Made by a program: the position numbers and the translations under genes. Shown here piece after piece: positions 33,800 through 43,842 of a stretch of DNA of 64,000 bases. Source of the stretch: Glaciihabitans sp. dw_435. GTDB taxonomy: Bacteria; Actinomycetota; Actinomycetes; Actinomycetales; Microbacteriaceae. The stretch is from NCBI RefSeq assembly GCF_018449675.1, contig NZ_JAAVUZ010000008.1:1-64000 (forward strand). The letters are read 5' to 3'. Below the pieces are notes generated by a model. The model was not told the DNA's origin, made no database searches, and saw nothing but the letters and a program-made list of their open reading frames with translations. Every line of letters starts with the position of its first letter. The stretch's first letter is position 1.

Positions 33800-34465
33800 G
33801 TGCACCGTGGATTTACCACCGGACTGCTGCTGCTGACCGCATCCACCGGAGCCATCGACGCCGTCAGTTACCTGTCGCTCGACAAGGTGTTCACCGGCAA
33901 CATGACCGGCAACGTGCTCTTCCTGGGATTCGCGCTCATGGGAGTGGCCGGTATTCCCTTCCTCAACAACGCGATCGCGCTGCTCGGCTTCGTGATCGGG
34001 TCCATTCTCAGCGGCCGCATCGTGCCGCGTGGCGGCGCGAAGGGCTTCCCGCGGGCGTCCGCCTGGCTGCTCGTCGCCGGCGGAGCGCTCGCGATCGTGC
34101 TCGCCGTGGTGTGGACCGTCGTCGGCGACCTCCCTCACCCCGTTCTGCTCACCATCACCTTCCTGCTTGCCGCGGTGATGGGTGCCCAGGTGGGGGCAGT
34201 GAAACCCATCGGCAACAGCGATCTGTCCACGGTGGTCGTCACGAACACTCTCGCCAATCTGTCCCGTGACAGCAGGCTGGGCGGCGGCAAGGGACAGGCC
34301 TGGATTCAGCGGGTTCTGGCGGTCGTCGCGATGGGTGTCGGAGCCGCGATTGGGGCGGGCGCCATCCACCTCTGGAGTGGCGCCGCGGCGCTGTTTGTGG
34401 CCATCGGAATCTACGCCGTGGGCACCGTTACGCTCGTGGCCAGCGGGCGTGCCGCGCGGGTCTAG
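33800..34465 (+). CDS. DUF1275 (YoaK-type) membrane protein
   Basis: 221-residue inner-membrane protein of the DUF1275/YoaK family, probably a small transporter-like protein of unknown substrate. Family signature seen: TGAIDAVSYLSLDKVFTGNMTGN near the N-terminus, then about six hydrophobic helices and the AVKPIGNSDLSTVVVTNTLANL segment. I take GTG 33800 because GAGAAGGA lies seven bases upstream. In-frame GTG 33755 would add 15 residues of no clear character. Confidence 0.85.
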   Translation: MHRGFTTGLLLLTASTGAIDAVSYLSLDKVFTGNMTGNVLFLGFALMGVAGIPFLNNAIALLGFVIGSILSGRIVPRGGAKGFPRASAWLLVAGGALAIVLAVVWTVVGDLPHPVLLTITFLLAAVMGAQVGAVKPIGNSDLSTVVVTNTLANLSRDSRLGGGKGQAWIQRVLAVVAMGVGAAIGAGAIHLWSGAAALFVAIGIYAVGTVTLVASGRAARV

Positions 34466-34835
34466 CAAATCCGACACGCCCGGGTTGCAGCAATGCCGGG
34501 AGTGTGGCAAACTCGTCTAGTTCAACATTTCGCCGCATTGCGCGCGAATCACCACCAGGCAGTGCATAGACCGGGTTCGTTTCTTCAGAAACGGCGACAC
34601 CGTTGATCTAGGCCGCGGGTGGAAGAACACGAATTACCTCCCGAGCAACGTTCAGGTGAGTTCTGTGCCGTAAAGGCAGATGACGCTCCTGCGCGCGGGG
34701 TGGGAGCAGTACCAGTACTTGACAGAAAAACAGTGGTGCGACAGCAGTAGTGCTGAGCAAACCAAAACATCCAATAGTTGCCGGTGCCACCAGGTATCGC
34801 GCAGGCCACGATGTTCTAAAGAGAGAGAGTCAGAC
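34466..34835. other. S10 operon leader region
   Basis: 370 bases between the DUF1275 gene and rpsJ. Holds the predicted S10 promoter (34485-34513), so about 315 bases are untranslated leader. A small hairpin CGTTTC-TTCA-GAAACG sits at 34578-34593. A TTGACA at 34719-34724 has no matching -10. No ORF of merit and no resemblance to the E. coli L4-binding leader is visible. Confidence 0.5.
34485..34513 (+). promoter_or_regulatory. predicted S10 operon promoter
   Basis: TTGCAG (34485-34490), 17-base spacer, CAAACT (34508-34513) with an extended TG at 34505-34506. The GTGTGGCAAACT block resembles actinobacterial ribosomal promoters. Predicted start near 34520. Confidence 0.55.
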
Positions 34836-35144
34836 ATGGCGGGACAAAAGATCCGCATTCGACTTAAGTCGTACGACCACGAGGTCATCGACAGCTCGGC
34901 GCGCAAGATCGTCGACACCGTCACCCGTGCGGGTGCAACCGTAGTTGGCCCCGTGCCGCTGCCGACCGAGAAGAACGTGATCGCAGTGATCCGTTCTCCC
35001 CACAAGTACAAGGACAGCCGCGAGCACTTTGAAAAGCGCACGCACAAGCGTCTCATCGACATCATTGACCCGACGCCCAAGGCCGTCGACTCGCTCATGC
35101 GTCTCGACCTCCCGGCTGACGTCAACATCGAGATCAAGCTCTAG
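34836..35144 (+). CDS. rpsJ: 30S ribosomal protein S10
   Basis: 102 residues from ATG 34836 ([19 protein letters not shown]). S10 sits in the 30S head and also joins NusB in transcription antitermination. The long binding loop with [10 protein letters not shown] is present. First gene of an unbroken S10-spc string of 19 ribosomal genes. The wider frame from 34680 is leader, not protein. Confidence 0.99.
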   Translation: MAGQKIRIRLKSYDHEVIDSSARKIVDTVTRAGATVVGPVPLPTEKNVIAVIRSPHKYKDSREHFEKRTHKRLIDIIDPTPKAVDSLMRLDLPADVNIEIKL

Positions 35145-35159
35145 GCCAAGGAGGAAACC

Positions 35160-35810
35160 ATGACTAACACAAAGACAGTCAAGGGCCTGCTGGGCAAGAA
35201 GCTCGGTATGACCCAGGTGTGGGACGAGAACAACAAGCTCGTTCCCGTCACCGTTGTTGAGATCACGCCCAACGTCGTGACCCAGCTCCGCACGCCCGAG
35301 GTTGACGGCTACACGGCCGTTCAGATCGCTTACGGCCAGATTGACCCCCGCAAGGTGAACAAGCCTGCTGCCGGTCACTTCGACAAGGCTGGCGTCACTC
35401 CTCGCCGTCACATCACCGAGGTCCGCACCGCGGATGCCGCTGACTACGCACTTGGCCAGGAGCTGACGGTTGACACCTTCGCCGCCGGCCAGTTCGTCGA
35501 CGTCGTCGGCACCAGCAAGGGCAAGGGATTCGCCGGTGTTATGAAGCGTCACAACTTCAAGGGTGTTTCTTCCTCTCACGGTTCGCACCGTAACCACCGC
35601 AAGCCCGGCTCGATCGGTGCTTCCTCGACCCCCAGCCGTGTCTTCAAGGGCATGCGCATGGCCGGTCGTATGGGTGGCGACCGCGTTACCGTCCTGAACC
35701 TCAAGGTTCACTCGGTCGACCTCGAGAAGGGTCTGCTGCTCGTCAAGGGCGCCGTCCCCGGTGCTCGCGGCCGTATCGTTTTCGTTCGCAACGCAGTGAA
35801 GGGAGCGTAG
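35160..35810 (+). CDS. rplC: 50S ribosomal protein L3
   Basis: 216-residue 23S rRNA-binding assembly protein reaching the peptidyl-transferase centre. Starts [19 protein letters not shown]. The central loop [15 protein letters not shown] and [15 protein letters not shown], which approaches the A-site and carries tiamulin/linezolid-linked positions, is intact. AGGAGG precedes ATG 35160; four bases separate its stop from rplD. Confidence 0.99.
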   Translation: MTNTKTVKGLLGKKLGMTQVWDENNKLVPVTVVEITPNVVTQLRTPEVDGYTAVQIAYGQIDPRKVNKPAAGHFDKAGVTPRRHITEVRTADAADYALGQELTVDTFAAGQFVDVVGTSKGKGFAGVMKRHNFKGVSSSHGSHRNHRKPGSIGASSTPSRVFKGMRMAGRMGGDRVTVLNLKVHSVDLEKGLLLVKGAVPGARGRIVFVRNAVKGA

Positions 35811-35814
35811 TTCA

Positions 35815-36465
35815 ATGGCTACCTCACTTGATGTCCTCGACGTCCAGGGCAAGAAGGCTGGAAGCGTTGAGCTTCCCGCCGAGCTCTTCGACGTTCAGAC
35901 CAACGTTCCGCTGATTCACCAGGTCGTTGTCGCGCAGCTCGCTGCCGCACGCCAGGGAACGCACAAGACCAAGACCCGCGCCGAAGTTTCCGGTGCCGGC
36001 CGCAAGCCGTTCAAGCAGAAGGGAACCGGTCGCGCTCGTCAGGGCTCGATCCGCGCCCCCCAGATGACCGGTGGTGGAATTGTCCACGGACCGACGCCGC
36101 GTAACTACTCGCAGCGCACCCCCAAGAAGATGATCGCCGCAGCTCTGCTCGGATCGCTCTCTGACCGCGCCCGCGGTGACCGCCTTCACGTCATCGAGTC
36201 CCTCGCCCTCGGCGAGAACCCGTCGACGAAGTCGGTTATCGAGCTGCTCTCGAAGATCGCGACCAGCAAGCACGTCCTGATCGTTCTGGAGCGTGACGAC
36301 GAGCTTTCGCGTCGCAGCGTCCGCAACATCTCGACCGTGCACGTACTGCCGCCGGACCAGCTCAACGCCTATGACGTTCTGGTCAGCGACGACATCATCT
36401 TCACCAAGGCCGCATTCGAGGCGTTCGTCGCTTCGAAGTCCAAGAAGGAAGAGGTCAGCGCATGA
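35815..36465 (+). CDS. rplD: 50S ribosomal protein L4
   Basis: 216 residues; lines the exit tunnel. The extended loop with [22 protein letters not shown] is intact (the macrolide-linked [12 protein letters not shown] block is unmutated). In E. coli L4 represses the S10 operon, but no such site is recognised in this leader. Its end overlaps rplW by four bases. Confidence 0.99.
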   Translation: MATSLDVLDVQGKKAGSVELPAELFDVQTNVPLIHQVVVAQLAAARQGTHKTKTRAEVSGAGRKPFKQKGTGRARQGSIRAPQMTGGGIVHGPTPRNYSQRTPKKMIAAALLGSLSDRARGDRLHVIESLALGENPSTKSVIELLSKIATSKHVLIVLERDDELSRRSVRNISTVHVLPPDQLNAYDVLVSDDIIFTKAAFEAFVASKSKKEEVSA

Positions 36466-36761
36466 CCGCCACGCAGAAGGACCCGCGCGACATCATCATC
36501 GCGCCCGTCGTCTCCGAGAAGAGCTACAGCCTGATCGATGACGGAAAGTACACCTTCGTTGTTGACCCCCGTGCCAACAAGACGGAGATCAAGCTGGCCG
36601 TCGAGAAGATCTTCAATGTGAAGGTCGACTCGGTCAACACCCTCAACCGCACCGGCAAGGCGACCCGTACCAAGTTCGGTATCGGAAAGCGCAAGAACAC
36701 CAAGCGTGCGATCGTCACCCTCAAGTCCGGTTCCATCGACATCTTCACAGCTGTCGGCTAA
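36462..36761 (+). CDS. rplW: 50S ribosomal protein L23
   Basis: 99 residues at the tunnel exit, where trigger factor and SRP dock. Seen: [47 protein letters not shown], and the [13 protein letters not shown] end. Translationally coupled to rplD through a four-base overlap. Confidence 0.99.
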   Translation: MTATQKDPRDIIIAPVVSEKSYSLIDDGKYTFVVDPRANKTEIKLAVEKIFNVKVDSVNTLNRTGKATRTKFGIGKRKNTKRAIVTLKSGSIDIFTAVG

Positions 36762-36780
36762 GGAACATAAGGGATAAATC

Positions 36781-37620
36781 ATGGCTATTCGTAAGTACAA
36801 GCCCACGACCCCCGGTCGTCGCGGATCCTCGGTTGCAGATTTTGCCGAGATCACCCGTTCGACCCCCGAGAAGTCGCTGCTTCGTCCACTGCCCAAGACC
36901 GGTGGTCGTAACAACGCCGGTCGCATCACGACGCGTCACATCGGTGGTGGCCACAAGCGCCAGTACCGCGTGATCGACTTCAAGCGCAACGACAAGGACG
37001 GCATCAACGCCCGCGTCGCTGAGATTGAGTACGACCCGAACCGCACGGCGCGCATCGCGCTGCTGCACTTCCTGGATGGCACGAAGCGCTACATCATCGC
37101 TCCGAACAAGCTCAGCCAGGGCGACATCATCGAGTCGGGTCCTTCCGCTGACATCAAGCCGGGTAACAACCTTCCGCTGAAGAACATCCCGGTCGGAACC
37201 GTTATCCACGCGATCGAGCTGAAGCCGGGCGGGGGAGCCAAGATGGCTCGTTCAGCCGGTGCATCCGTTCGTCTCGTTGCCAAGGACGGCCCCTACGCGC
37301 AGCTTCGTCTGCCGTCGGGTGAAATCCGCAACGTTGACGCTCGCTGCCGCGCGACGATCGGCGAGGTCGGCAACGCCGAGCAGTCGAACATCAACTGGGG
37401 AAAGGCCGGCCGCATGCGCTGGAAGGGCGTTCGCCCGACCGTCCGTGGTGTCGCGATGAACCCGGTTGACCACCCCCACGGTGGTGGTGAGGGCAAGACC
37501 TCCGGTGGACGTCACCCGGTCAGCCCCTGGGGCCAGAAGGAAGGCCGCACGCGCAAGCGCAAGCTTGAAAGCGACAAGCTCATTGTTCGCCGACGCAACG
37601 TCGGCAAGAAGCGCAAGTAG
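36781..37620 (+). CDS. rplB: 50S ribosomal protein L2
   Basis: 279-residue core 23S rRNA-binding protein next to the peptidyl-transferase centre. Conserved C-terminal block with [12 protein letters not shown] (the essential His) and HPVSPWG is present. Full family length, no tail, ending in the usual lysine/arginine-rich KKRK. Confidence 0.99.
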   Translation: MAIRKYKPTTPGRRGSSVADFAEITRSTPEKSLLRPLPKTGGRNNAGRITTRHIGGGHKRQYRVIDFKRNDKDGINARVAEIEYDPNRTARIALLHFLDGTKRYIIAPNKLSQGDIIESGPSADIKPGNNLPLKNIPVGTVIHAIELKPGGGAKMARSAGASVRLVAKDGPYAQLRLPSGEIRNVDARCRATIGEVGNAEQSNINWGKAGRMRWKGVRPTVRGVAMNPVDHPHGGGEGKTSGGRHPVSPWGQKEGRTRKRKLESDKLIVRRRNVGKKRK

Positions 37621-37632
37621 GAGTTGTAGAAG

Positions 37633-37914
37633 ATGCCACGCAGTCTTAAGAAGGGCCCCTTCGTCGATGAGCACCTGCTTCGCAAGGTAGTTGTCGCCAA
37701 TGAGGCCTCAAGCAAGAACGTAATCAAGACCTGGTCACGCCGCTCCATGATCATCCCGATCATGCTCGGTCACACCATTGCGGTGCACGACGGCCGCAAG
37801 CACATCCCGGTGTTCATCACCGAATCCATGGTGGGCCACAAGCTCGGCGAGTTCTCGCCCACCCGCACCTTCCGCGGCCATGAGAAGGACGACAAGAAGG
37901 GTCGCCGCCGCTAA
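37633..37914 (+). CDS. rpsS: 30S ribosomal protein S19
   Basis: 93 residues, head of the 30S subunit, partner of S13. Typical sequence: [44 protein letters not shown] and [21 protein letters not shown] precedes ATG 37633. Lies 12 bases after rplB. Confidence 0.99.
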   Translation: MPRSLKKGPFVDEHLLRKVVVANEASSKNVIKTWSRRSMIIPIMLGHTIAVHDGRKHIPVFITESMVGHKLGEFSPTRTFRGHEKDDKKGRRR

Positions 37915-37938
37915 CGCGGTGGCGTAAGGAGGAGAGAA

Positions 37939-38334
37939 ATGGTTGAGTCGATCGCTCGCGTGAAGCACATCCGCGTCACCGCCACCAAGGCTCGTCGCGT
38001 CGTTAACCTGATCCGCGGCAAGCAGGCAATGGAAGCACTGGCAATCTTGAAGTTCGCCCCCCAGGGTGCGAGCGAGCCGGTGTACAAGCTGGTTGCGTCC
38101 GCTATCGCCAATGCGCGAGTCAAGGCAGACGCTGCAAACACTTACCTGGACGAGCAGGACCTGTTCGTTTCGTCGGCTTTCGTTGACGAGGGCACGACCC
38201 TGAAGCGGTTCCAGCCGCGTGCACAGGGCCGCGCATTCCAGATCCTGAAGCGCACCAGCCACATCACGATCGTTCTGGCCACGCCAGATGACGCCGACGT
38301 GGTCAAGGCGACCAAGAAGGCAGGAAAGAAGTAA
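37939..38334 (+). CDS. rplV: 50S ribosomal protein L22
   Basis: 131 residues; contacts all 23S domains and lines the exit tunnel with a beta-hairpin ([18 protein letters not shown]). N-terminal [23 protein letters not shown] is typical. AAGGAGGAG precedes ATG 37939. One-base stop/start overlap with rpsC. Confidence 0.99.
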   Translation: MVESIARVKHIRVTATKARRVVNLIRGKQAMEALAILKFAPQGASEPVYKLVASAIANARVKADAANTYLDEQDLFVSSAFVDEGTTLKRFQPRAQGRAFQILKRTSHITIVLATPDDADVVKATKKAGKK

Positions 38335-39122
38335 TGGGCCAGAAAGTAAACCCCTACGGTTTCCGTCTGGGAATCACCACCGACCACGTGTCGCGTTGGT
38401 TCTCTGACAGCACGAAGGTCGGACAGCGTTACAGCGACTACGTCGCCGAGGACATCAAGATCCGCAACCTGCTCAAGACGAGCCTCGACCGTGCCGGTGT
38501 GGCACGCATCGAGATCGAGCGCACCCGCGACCGCGTTCGCGTCGACATTCATACCGCCCGTCCGGGCATTGTGATCGGTCGCCGTGGCGCCGAGGCCGAG
38601 CGTATTCGCTCCGACCTCGAGAAGCTGTCGGGCAAGCAGATCCAGCTGAACATCCTCGAGGTCAAGAACCCCGAGGCCGAGGCACAGCTCGTTGCACAGG
38701 GAATTGCGGAGCAGCTCAGCGCTCGCGTCGCGTTCCGTCGTGCAATGCGCAAGGGCATGCAGGGTGCACAGCGCACCCCCACCGTCAAGGGTGTACGTAT
38801 CCAGGTCTCCGGTCGTCTGGGTGGCGCAGAAATGAGCCGCTCCGAGTTCTACCGTGAGGGTCGCGTTCCGCTGCACACCCTGCGCGCGAACATCGACTAT
38901 GGCTTCTACGAGGCCAAGACCACCTTCGGCCGTATCGGCGTGAAGGTCTGGATCTACAAGGGCGACATCACGAACAAGGAACTTGCTCGCGAGCAGGCCA
39001 ACCAGAAGTCAACGCGCCCCGAGCGTCGTGACGGTGGTGGCCGCGATAACCGCGACGGCGACCGTGCCCGTCGCGCCCCGCGTGCTGACGCTGCGCCCGT
39101 CGCAGCAGGAGTTGAGGCGTAA
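38334..39122 (+). CDS. rpsC: 30S ribosomal protein S3
   Basis: 262 residues at the mRNA entry site. The KH domain is seen around [18 protein letters not shown] and the C-terminal domain around [31 protein letters not shown]. The last 40 or so residues form an Arg/Asp/Ala-rich tail ([14 protein letters not shown]...), longer than in E. coli S3 and similar in style to the tails of L17 and L29 here. Confidence 0.99.
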   Translation: MGQKVNPYGFRLGITTDHVSRWFSDSTKVGQRYSDYVAEDIKIRNLLKTSLDRAGVARIEIERTRDRVRVDIHTARPGIVIGRRGAEAERIRSDLEKLSGKQIQLNILEVKNPEAEAQLVAQGIAEQLSARVAFRRAMRKGMQGAQRTPTVKGVRIQVSGRLGGAEMSRSEFYREGRVPLHTLRANIDYGFYEAKTTFGRIGVKVWIYKGDITNKELAREQANQKSTRPERRDGGGRDNRDGDRARRAPRADAAPVAAGVEA

Positions 39123-39124
39123 CC

Positions 39125-39544
39125 ATGTTGATTCCCCGCAGAGTTAAGCACCGCAAGCAGCACCACCCCGGCCGTAGCGGCCATGCAACCGGTGGTACCA
39201 AGGTCTCGTTCGGCGAGTACGGTATCCAGGCCATGACGCCCGCCTACGTTACGAACCGCCAGATTGAGGCTGCTCGTATTGCCATGACACGTCACATCAA
39301 GCGTGGTGGAAAGGTGTGGATCAACATCTACCCCGACCGCCCGCTCACCAAGAAGCCTGCCGAAACCCGCATGGGTTCCGGTAAGGGTTCGCCCGAGTGG
39401 TGGATCGCCAACGTCAAGCCAGGTCGCGTGCTCTTCGAGCTCGCCGGCGTCAGCGAGACCGTTGCACGCGAGGCCATGACTCGTGCCATTCACAAGCTGC
39501 CCTTGAAGGCACGCATCATCAAGCGCGAGGAGGGCGACGCATAA
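39125..39544 (+). CDS. rplP: 50S ribosomal protein L16
   Basis: 139 residues; organises the A-site region of 23S rRNA. Seen: [19 protein letters not shown], the arginine-rich [24 protein letters not shown], and [12 protein letters not shown] (hydroxylation-type loop). ATG 39125 lies two bases after the rpsC stop; its TAA overlaps the rpmC ATG by one base. Confidence 0.99.
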   Translation: MLIPRRVKHRKQHHPGRSGHATGGTKVSFGEYGIQAMTPAYVTNRQIEAARIAMTRHIKRGGKVWINIYPDRPLTKKPAETRMGSGKGSPEWWIANVKPGRVLFELAGVSETVAREAMTRAIHKLPLKARIIKREEGDA

Positions 39545-39876
39545 TGGCGATCGGATCCAAGGAGCTCGCACCAACTGAGCTCGACACTTTCGAAGACGAG
39601 CGACTCGTCGACGAGCTGAAGAAGGCCAAGGAAGAGCTGTTCAACCTGCGCTTCCAGTCGGCAACCGGCCAGCTCGAGAGCCACGGACGACTGCGCGCTG
39701 TCAAGCGCGACATCGCCCGTATCTACACGGTTATCCGTGAGCGCGAGCTGGGCATTCGTGCCACGCCCGCAGCTGTAGAGGTAGCGGCTCCCGTCAAGGC
39801 AAAGAAGACCAAGAAGGCGGACGCCGCAGCTGTTGCTGAGACCGAGCCCACTGAAACTGCCGAGGAGGCCAAGTAA
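39544..39876 (+). CDS. rpmC: 50S ribosomal protein L29 with C-terminal tail
   Basis: 110 residues from ATG 39544, well above the usual 65-80. Residues 10-70 are the L29 core ([20 protein letters not shown], then [20 protein letters not shown]). Residues about 73-110 are an Ala/Lys/Glu-rich tail (KAKKTKKAD..., ending TAEEAK). L29 stands at the tunnel exit, so the tail may reach the factor-docking platform. The frame open from 39397 is within rplP and not used. Confidence 0.98.
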   Translation: MAIGSKELAPTELDTFEDERLVDELKKAKEELFNLRFQSATGQLESHGRLRAVKRDIARIYTVIRERELGIRATPAAVEVAAPVKAKKTKKADAAAVAETEPTETAEEAK

Positions 39877-40178
39877 TGGCTGAGGTCAAGGACACGTCAG
39901 TGTCACACGACGTCAAGGACGCTACAGCTCGCGGTTACCGCAAGACGCGTCGCGGCTACGTCACCAGCGACAAGATGGAGAAGACCATCGTCGTTGAGGT
40001 CGAAGACCGCGTAAAGCACCCGTTGTACGGCAAGGTCATCCGCCGTACCTCCAAGGTCAAGGTCCACGATGAGGCCAACTCGGCCGGCATCGGCGACCTC
40101 GTTGTTATCAGCGAGACCCGCCCCCTGTCCGCTACGAAGCGCTGGCGCCTCGTCGAGGTCCTCGAGAAGGCCAAGTAA
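39876..40178 (+). CDS. rpsQ: 30S ribosomal protein S17
   Basis: 100 residues, 16S rRNA-binding protein of the 30S body. Core is seen from [35 protein letters not shown] onward; residues 1-20 are a short acidic extension. One-base overlap with the rpmC stop. Confidence 0.99.
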   Translation: MAEVKDTSVSHDVKDATARGYRKTRRGYVTSDKMEKTIVVEVEDRVKHPLYGKVIRRTSKVKVHDEANSAGIGDLVVISETRPLSATKRWRLVEVLEKAK

Positions 40179-40210
40179 GCCTCGCGCTTGCTTGACGCAG
40201 GAGATAAAAA

Positions 40211-40579
40211 ATGATTCAGCAGGAATCCCGACTCAAGATCGCCGATAACACCGGCGCCAAGGAGATTCTTACCATTCGCGTTCTCGGTGGCTCAGGCCGT
40301 CGTTACGCGGGTCTTGGTGACGTCATCGTCGCCACCGTGAAAGATGCGATCCCTGGCGGAAACGTCAAGAAGGGTGACGTCGTCAAGGCAGTCATCGTTC
40401 GCACCAAGAAGGAGACCCGTCGCGCGGATGGCTCGTACATCAAGTTCGACGAAAACGCCGCAGTGATCCTCAAGGCTGACGGAGACCCTCGCGGTACCCG
40501 CATCTTTGGGCCGGTTGGTCGTGAGCTTCGCGATAAGAAGTTCATGAAGATCATCTCGCTGGCACCGGAGGTCATTTAA
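40211..40579 (+). CDS. rplN: 50S ribosomal protein L14
   Basis: 122 residues at the subunit interface, forming bridges and the docking site of the silencing factor RsfS. Standard sequence: [29 protein letters not shown] and [18 protein letters not shown] precedes ATG 40211. By common convention the spc operon starts here, but no separate promoter is obvious in the 32-base gap. Confidence 0.99.
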   Translation: MIQQESRLKIADNTGAKEILTIRVLGGSGRRYAGLGDVIVATVKDAIPGGNVKKGDVVKAVIVRTKKETRRADGSYIKFDENAAVILKADGDPRGTRIFGPVGRELRDKKFMKIISLAPEVI

Positions 40580-40581
40580 TC

Positions 40582-40941
40582 ATGGCGAACATCAAGAAGG
40601 GTGACCTGGTTCAGGTCATCACCGGCGCAACCCAGGCTCGCGGCGGAGACCGCGGCAAGCAGGGTCGCGTCATCGAGGTACTCAGTGAGCGCAACCGCGT
40701 GATCGTGGAGGGTGTCAACTTTGTCACCAAGCACGTTCGCGTCGGCCAGAGCGACCGCGGTACCAAGACCGGCGGCATTGAGCAGCACGAGGCACCGATC
40801 CACGTGTCCAACGTCGCGCTGCTCGACCCCGAAACCAAGAAGCCGACCCGCGTCGGTTTCCGCGAGGAGGTAGTGGAGAAGGACGGCGTCAAGAAGACCG
40901 TTCGTATCCGTTACGCCAAGAAGTCAGGTAAGGACCTGTAA
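40582..40941 (+). CDS. rplX: 50S ribosomal protein L24
   Basis: 119 residues, assembly-initiating protein near the tunnel exit. KOW motif at the N-terminus ([20 protein letters not shown] then [10 protein letters not shown]). Two bases after rplN; one-base overlap with rplE. Confidence 0.99.
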   Translation: MANIKKGDLVQVITGATQARGGDRGKQGRVIEVLSERNRVIVEGVNFVTKHVRVGQSDRGTKTGGIEQHEAPIHVSNVALLDPETKKPTRVGFREEVVEKDGVKKTVRIRYAKKSGKDL

Positions 40942-41537
40942 TGACTGACACGACGACTGCTGCGCCGGCAGGCAAGACCCTGCCGCGCCTCAAGCAGAAG
41001 TACCAGGACGAGATCTCAGCTCAGCTCAAGGCTGACTTCGGTTTCACGAACGTGCACCAGGTGCCCGGACTCGTGAAGATCGTTGTCAACACGGGTGTCG
41101 GTGAGGCAGCCCGCGATGGCAAGATCATCGACGGCGCCGTCAAGGACCTCACGGCCATCACCGGCCAGAAGCCGCTTGTCACGAACGCTCGCAAGTCGAT
41201 CGCTCAGTTCAAGCTGCGCGAGGGCCAGCCCATTGGTGCACACGTCACGCTTCGTGGCGACCGCGCGTGGGAGTTCCTCGACCGTCTGCTCTCGCTCGCG
41301 CTTCCCCGTATCCGCGACTTCCGTGGCCTGTCGGACAAGCAGTTCGATGGCCGCGGCAACTACACCTTCGGTCTCACGGAGCAGTCCATGTTCCACGAGA
41401 TCGACCAGGACCGCATTGACCGTGTTCGCGGTTTCGACATCACTGTCGTCACCACGGCGAAGAACGACGACGAGGGACGCGCGCTGCTCAAGGCGCTCGG
41501 CTTCCCGTTCCGTAACGCCACGAACACACCTTCCTAA
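40941..41537 (+). CDS. rplE: 50S ribosomal protein L5
   Basis: 198 residues, 5S rRNA-binding protein of the central protuberance. Seen: [55 protein letters not shown] and the C-terminal [27 protein letters not shown]. Unlike many Gram-positive spc operons, the zinc S14 gene does not follow; the 76-base gap leads straight to rpsH. Confidence 0.99.
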   Translation: MTDTTTAAPAGKTLPRLKQKYQDEISAQLKADFGFTNVHQVPGLVKIVVNTGVGEAARDGKIIDGAVKDLTAITGQKPLVTNARKSIAQFKLREGQPIGAHVTLRGDRAWEFLDRLLSLALPRIRDFRGLSDKQFDGRGNYTFGLTEQSMFHEIDQDRIDRVRGFDITVVTTAKNDDEGRALLKALGFPFRNATNTPS

Positions 41538-41613
41538 CCCTGCTCCACCTATCGGCTAGGTCGGCCTCCGTGTACCGGATGTCGAAACCAGACGAGAAAA
41601 GGAAACATCCGCA

Positions 41614-42012
41614 ATGACAATGACAGATCCGGTCGCAGACCTGCTGACCAGACTGCGCAACGCTAACTCGGCGTACCACGAAACTGTGTCGCTTCCGAGC
41701 AGCAAGCTCAAGACCCACATCGCCGAGATCCTCAAGTCCGAGGGTTTCATCTCGGCCTGGAAGATCGAGGACGCCCGCGTCGGACAGACGCTGACGATCG
41801 ACCTCAAGTACGGCCCGAACCGTGAGCGCTCCATCGTGGGCATCAAGCGCGTTTCGAAGCCTGGTCTCCGCGTATACGCAAAGTCCACGGAGATCCCCAA
41901 GGTCTTCGGTGGCCTCGGTGTCGCCATCCTGTCCACTTCCTCCGGTCTGCTCACGGACCGCCAGGCGAGCAAGAAGGGCGTAGGTGGGGAAGTCCTCGCC
42001 TACGTGTGGTAA
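41614..42012 (+). CDS. rpsH: 30S ribosomal protein S8
   Basis: 132 residues, primary 16S rRNA-binding protein of the platform and, in E. coli, repressor of the spc operon. Typical ends: [15 protein letters not shown] and the C-terminal [34 protein letters not shown] precedes ATG 41614. Confidence 0.99.
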   Translation: MTMTDPVADLLTRLRNANSAYHETVSLPSSKLKTHIAEILKSEGFISAWKIEDARVGQTLTIDLKYGPNRERSIVGIKRVSKPGLRVYAKSTEIPKVFGGLGVAILSTSSGLLTDRQASKKGVGGEVLAYVW

Positions 42013-42018
42013 TCCGTC

Positions 42019-42555
42019 ATGTCACGTATCGGACGCCTTCCCATCTCGATTCCCGCTGGAGTCGATGTCACGGTTGATGGCTCGCTCATCACCGTCAAGG
42101 GCCCGAAGGGCGAGCTTTCGCTCGTCGTCGCCAGCCCCATCGAGGTCAAGAACGAGGACGGCCAGCTGCTGGTCACTCGTCCCGACGACGAGCGCGAATC
42201 GCGTTCGCTGCACGGCTTGACCCGCACGCTGATCGCAAACCAGATCGTCGGCGTCACCGAGGGCTACAAAAAGGGCCTTGAGGTCGTCGGTACCGGTTAC
42301 CGCGTCGCCGCAAAGGGTGAGTCGGTCGAGTTCGCACTCGGCTTCTCCCACTCGATCACGGTCACGCCGCCGGCTGGCATCAGCTTTACCGTCGAGGGCA
42401 ACAACAAGTTGACCGTCAGCGGTATCGACAAGCAAGCCGTCGGCGAGGTCGCGGCCAACATTCGTAAGTTGCGCAAGCCGGAGCCCTATAAGGGCAAGGG
42501 CGTGCGTTACGCAGGCGAGGTAGTCCGCCGCAAGGCCGGAAAGAGTGGTAAGTAA
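42019..42555 (+). CDS. rplF: 50S ribosomal protein L6
   Basis: 178 residues near the sarcin-ricin loop. Two alpha/beta repeats; N-terminal [20 protein letters not shown] and the conserved C-terminal [24 protein letters not shown]. Six bases after rpsH, two before rplR. Confidence 0.99.
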   Translation: MSRIGRLPISIPAGVDVTVDGSLITVKGPKGELSLVVASPIEVKNEDGQLLVTRPDDERESRSLHGLTRTLIANQIVGVTEGYKKGLEVVGTGYRVAAKGESVEFALGFSHSITVTPPAGISFTVEGNNKLTVSGIDKQAVGEVAANIRKLRKPEPYKGKGVRYAGEVVRRKAGKSGK

Positions 42556-42557
42556 TC

Positions 42558-42929
42558 ATGGGTCTCGGAACTAGAGGCAAGAGCAAGTCGGCCGCAAAGG
42601 GTCGCAGGCACACTCGCCTTCGCAAGAAGGTTGTTGGCACCGAGGCGCGTCCGCGTCTCGTCGTCACCCGCTCGGCCCGCCACGTCTTCGTTCAGGTCGT
42701 TGATGACAGCAAGGGTTTCACCCTCGCATCCGCATCAACGCTTGAGGCTGACATGCGCACCTTCGATGGCGACAAGACCGCCAAGTCACGCAAGGTTGGC
42801 GAACTCGTCGCCGAGCGCGCACTGGCTGCCGGCGTCGAAGCCGTTGTATTTGACCGTGGTGGTAGCAAGTACGCGGGTCGCGTAGCTGCAATCGCCGAGG
42901 GAGCTCGAGAGGGTGGATTGAACCTGTGA
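42558..42929 (+). CDS. rplR: 50S ribosomal protein L18
   Basis: 123 residues, carries 5S rRNA into the large subunit. Seen: [41 protein letters not shown], and the C-terminal [24 protein letters not shown]. Four-base overlap with rpsE. Confidence 0.99.
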   Translation: MGLGTRGKSKSAAKGRRHTRLRKKVVGTEARPRLVVTRSARHVFVQVVDDSKGFTLASASTLEADMRTFDGDKTAKSRKVGELVAERALAAGVEAVVFDRGGSKYAGRVAAIAEGAREGGLNL

Positions 42930-43657
42930 GCGACGCAACTAACAAGGAGCAGAACGTGGCTGCTGAGGCACCCGTGGCCGTCACCGCTGAGGCCGTTGCT
43001 ACGGCCGCAGTCGTCGACGCGCCTGCTACCGACGTCACCAACGAGCCTCGTGAGGCTCGCCGTGGCGGACGTGAGCGCAACCCCAACCGTGAGCGCGGAT
43101 CCCGCGACACCGAGAAGAGCCAGTTCCTGGAGCGCGTTGTCACCATCAACCGCGTGTCGAAGGTCGTCAAGGGTGGTCGTCGCTTTAGCTTCACCGCTCT
43201 CGTCGTCGTCGGCGATGGAAACGGACTCGTCGGTGTCGGTTACGGCAAGGCCCGCGAAGTTCCCACGGCCATCTCGAAGGGTGTCGAGGAAGCGAAGAAG
43301 AACTTCTTCCGCGTTCCTCGCGTAGCTGCAACGATCCCTCACCCCGTCCAGGGTGAGGCCGCTGCTGGCGTCGTGCTGCTTCGTCCGGCCGCTGCAGGTA
43401 CCGGTGTTATCGCCGGTGGTCCTGTCCGCGCCGTACTCGAGTGTGCTGGCATCCACGACGTTCTGAGCAAGTCGCTCGGTTCGTCGAACACGATCAACAT
43501 CGTGCACGCCACGGTCGCTGCGCTCAAGCAGCTTGAGGAGCCTCGCGCGGTTGCCGCACGTCGCGGCCTCGAGCTCGAAGATGTCGCGCCGCTCCGCCTG
43601 GTCCGTGCCGATGCAGAGGCTCGCGGCGCTGCCGCGACCGCAAAGGCAGGTGTCTGA
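42926..43657 (+). CDS. rpsE: 30S ribosomal protein S5 with N-terminal extension
   Basis: 243 residues from GTG 42926 (E. coli S5 has about 166). Core starts near residue 65 ([22 protein letters not shown]) with [21 protein letters not shown], the fidelity-linked loop, intact. The first 64 residues are a disordered extension, Ala/Val/Glu-rich and then Arg-rich ([18 protein letters not shown]). Coupled to rplR and rpmD by short overlaps. Confidence 0.98.
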   Translation: MSDATNKEQNVAAEAPVAVTAEAVATAAVVDAPATDVTNEPREARRGGRERNPNRERGSRDTEKSQFLERVVTINRVSKVVKGGRRFSFTALVVVGDGNGLVGVGYGKAREVPTAISKGVEEAKKNFFRVPRVAATIPHPVQGEAAAGVVLLRPAAAGTGVIAGGPVRAVLECAGIHDVLSKSLGSSNTINIVHATVAALKQLEEPRAVAARRGLELEDVAPLRLVRADAEARGAAATAKAGV

Positions 43658-43842
43658 TGGCCGCGCGCCTGAAAATTACACAGATCAAGTCAAAAATTAG
43701 TGAGAAGCAGAACCAGCGCGACACGCTGCGCAGCCTCGGACTTCACCGCATCAGCGATGTCGTTGTCCGCGAGGACAACGCGCAGAACCGCGGCTACGTG
43801 AAGACTGTCGCTCACCTGGTAAAGGTCGAGGAGATTGACTAA
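43657..43842 (+). CDS. rpmD: 50S ribosomal protein L30
   Basis: 61 residues, small 23S rRNA-binding protein: [32 protein letters not shown] and [17 protein letters not shown]. One-base overlaps with rpsE and rplO. Confidence 0.98.
   Translation: MAARLKITQIKSKISEKQNQRDTLRSLGLHRISDVVVREDNAQNRGYVKTVAHLVKVEEID

Noticed and set aside
34719-34752. TTGACA in the S10 leader as a second promoter
   Set aside because: No TANNNT at 16-19 bases downstream.
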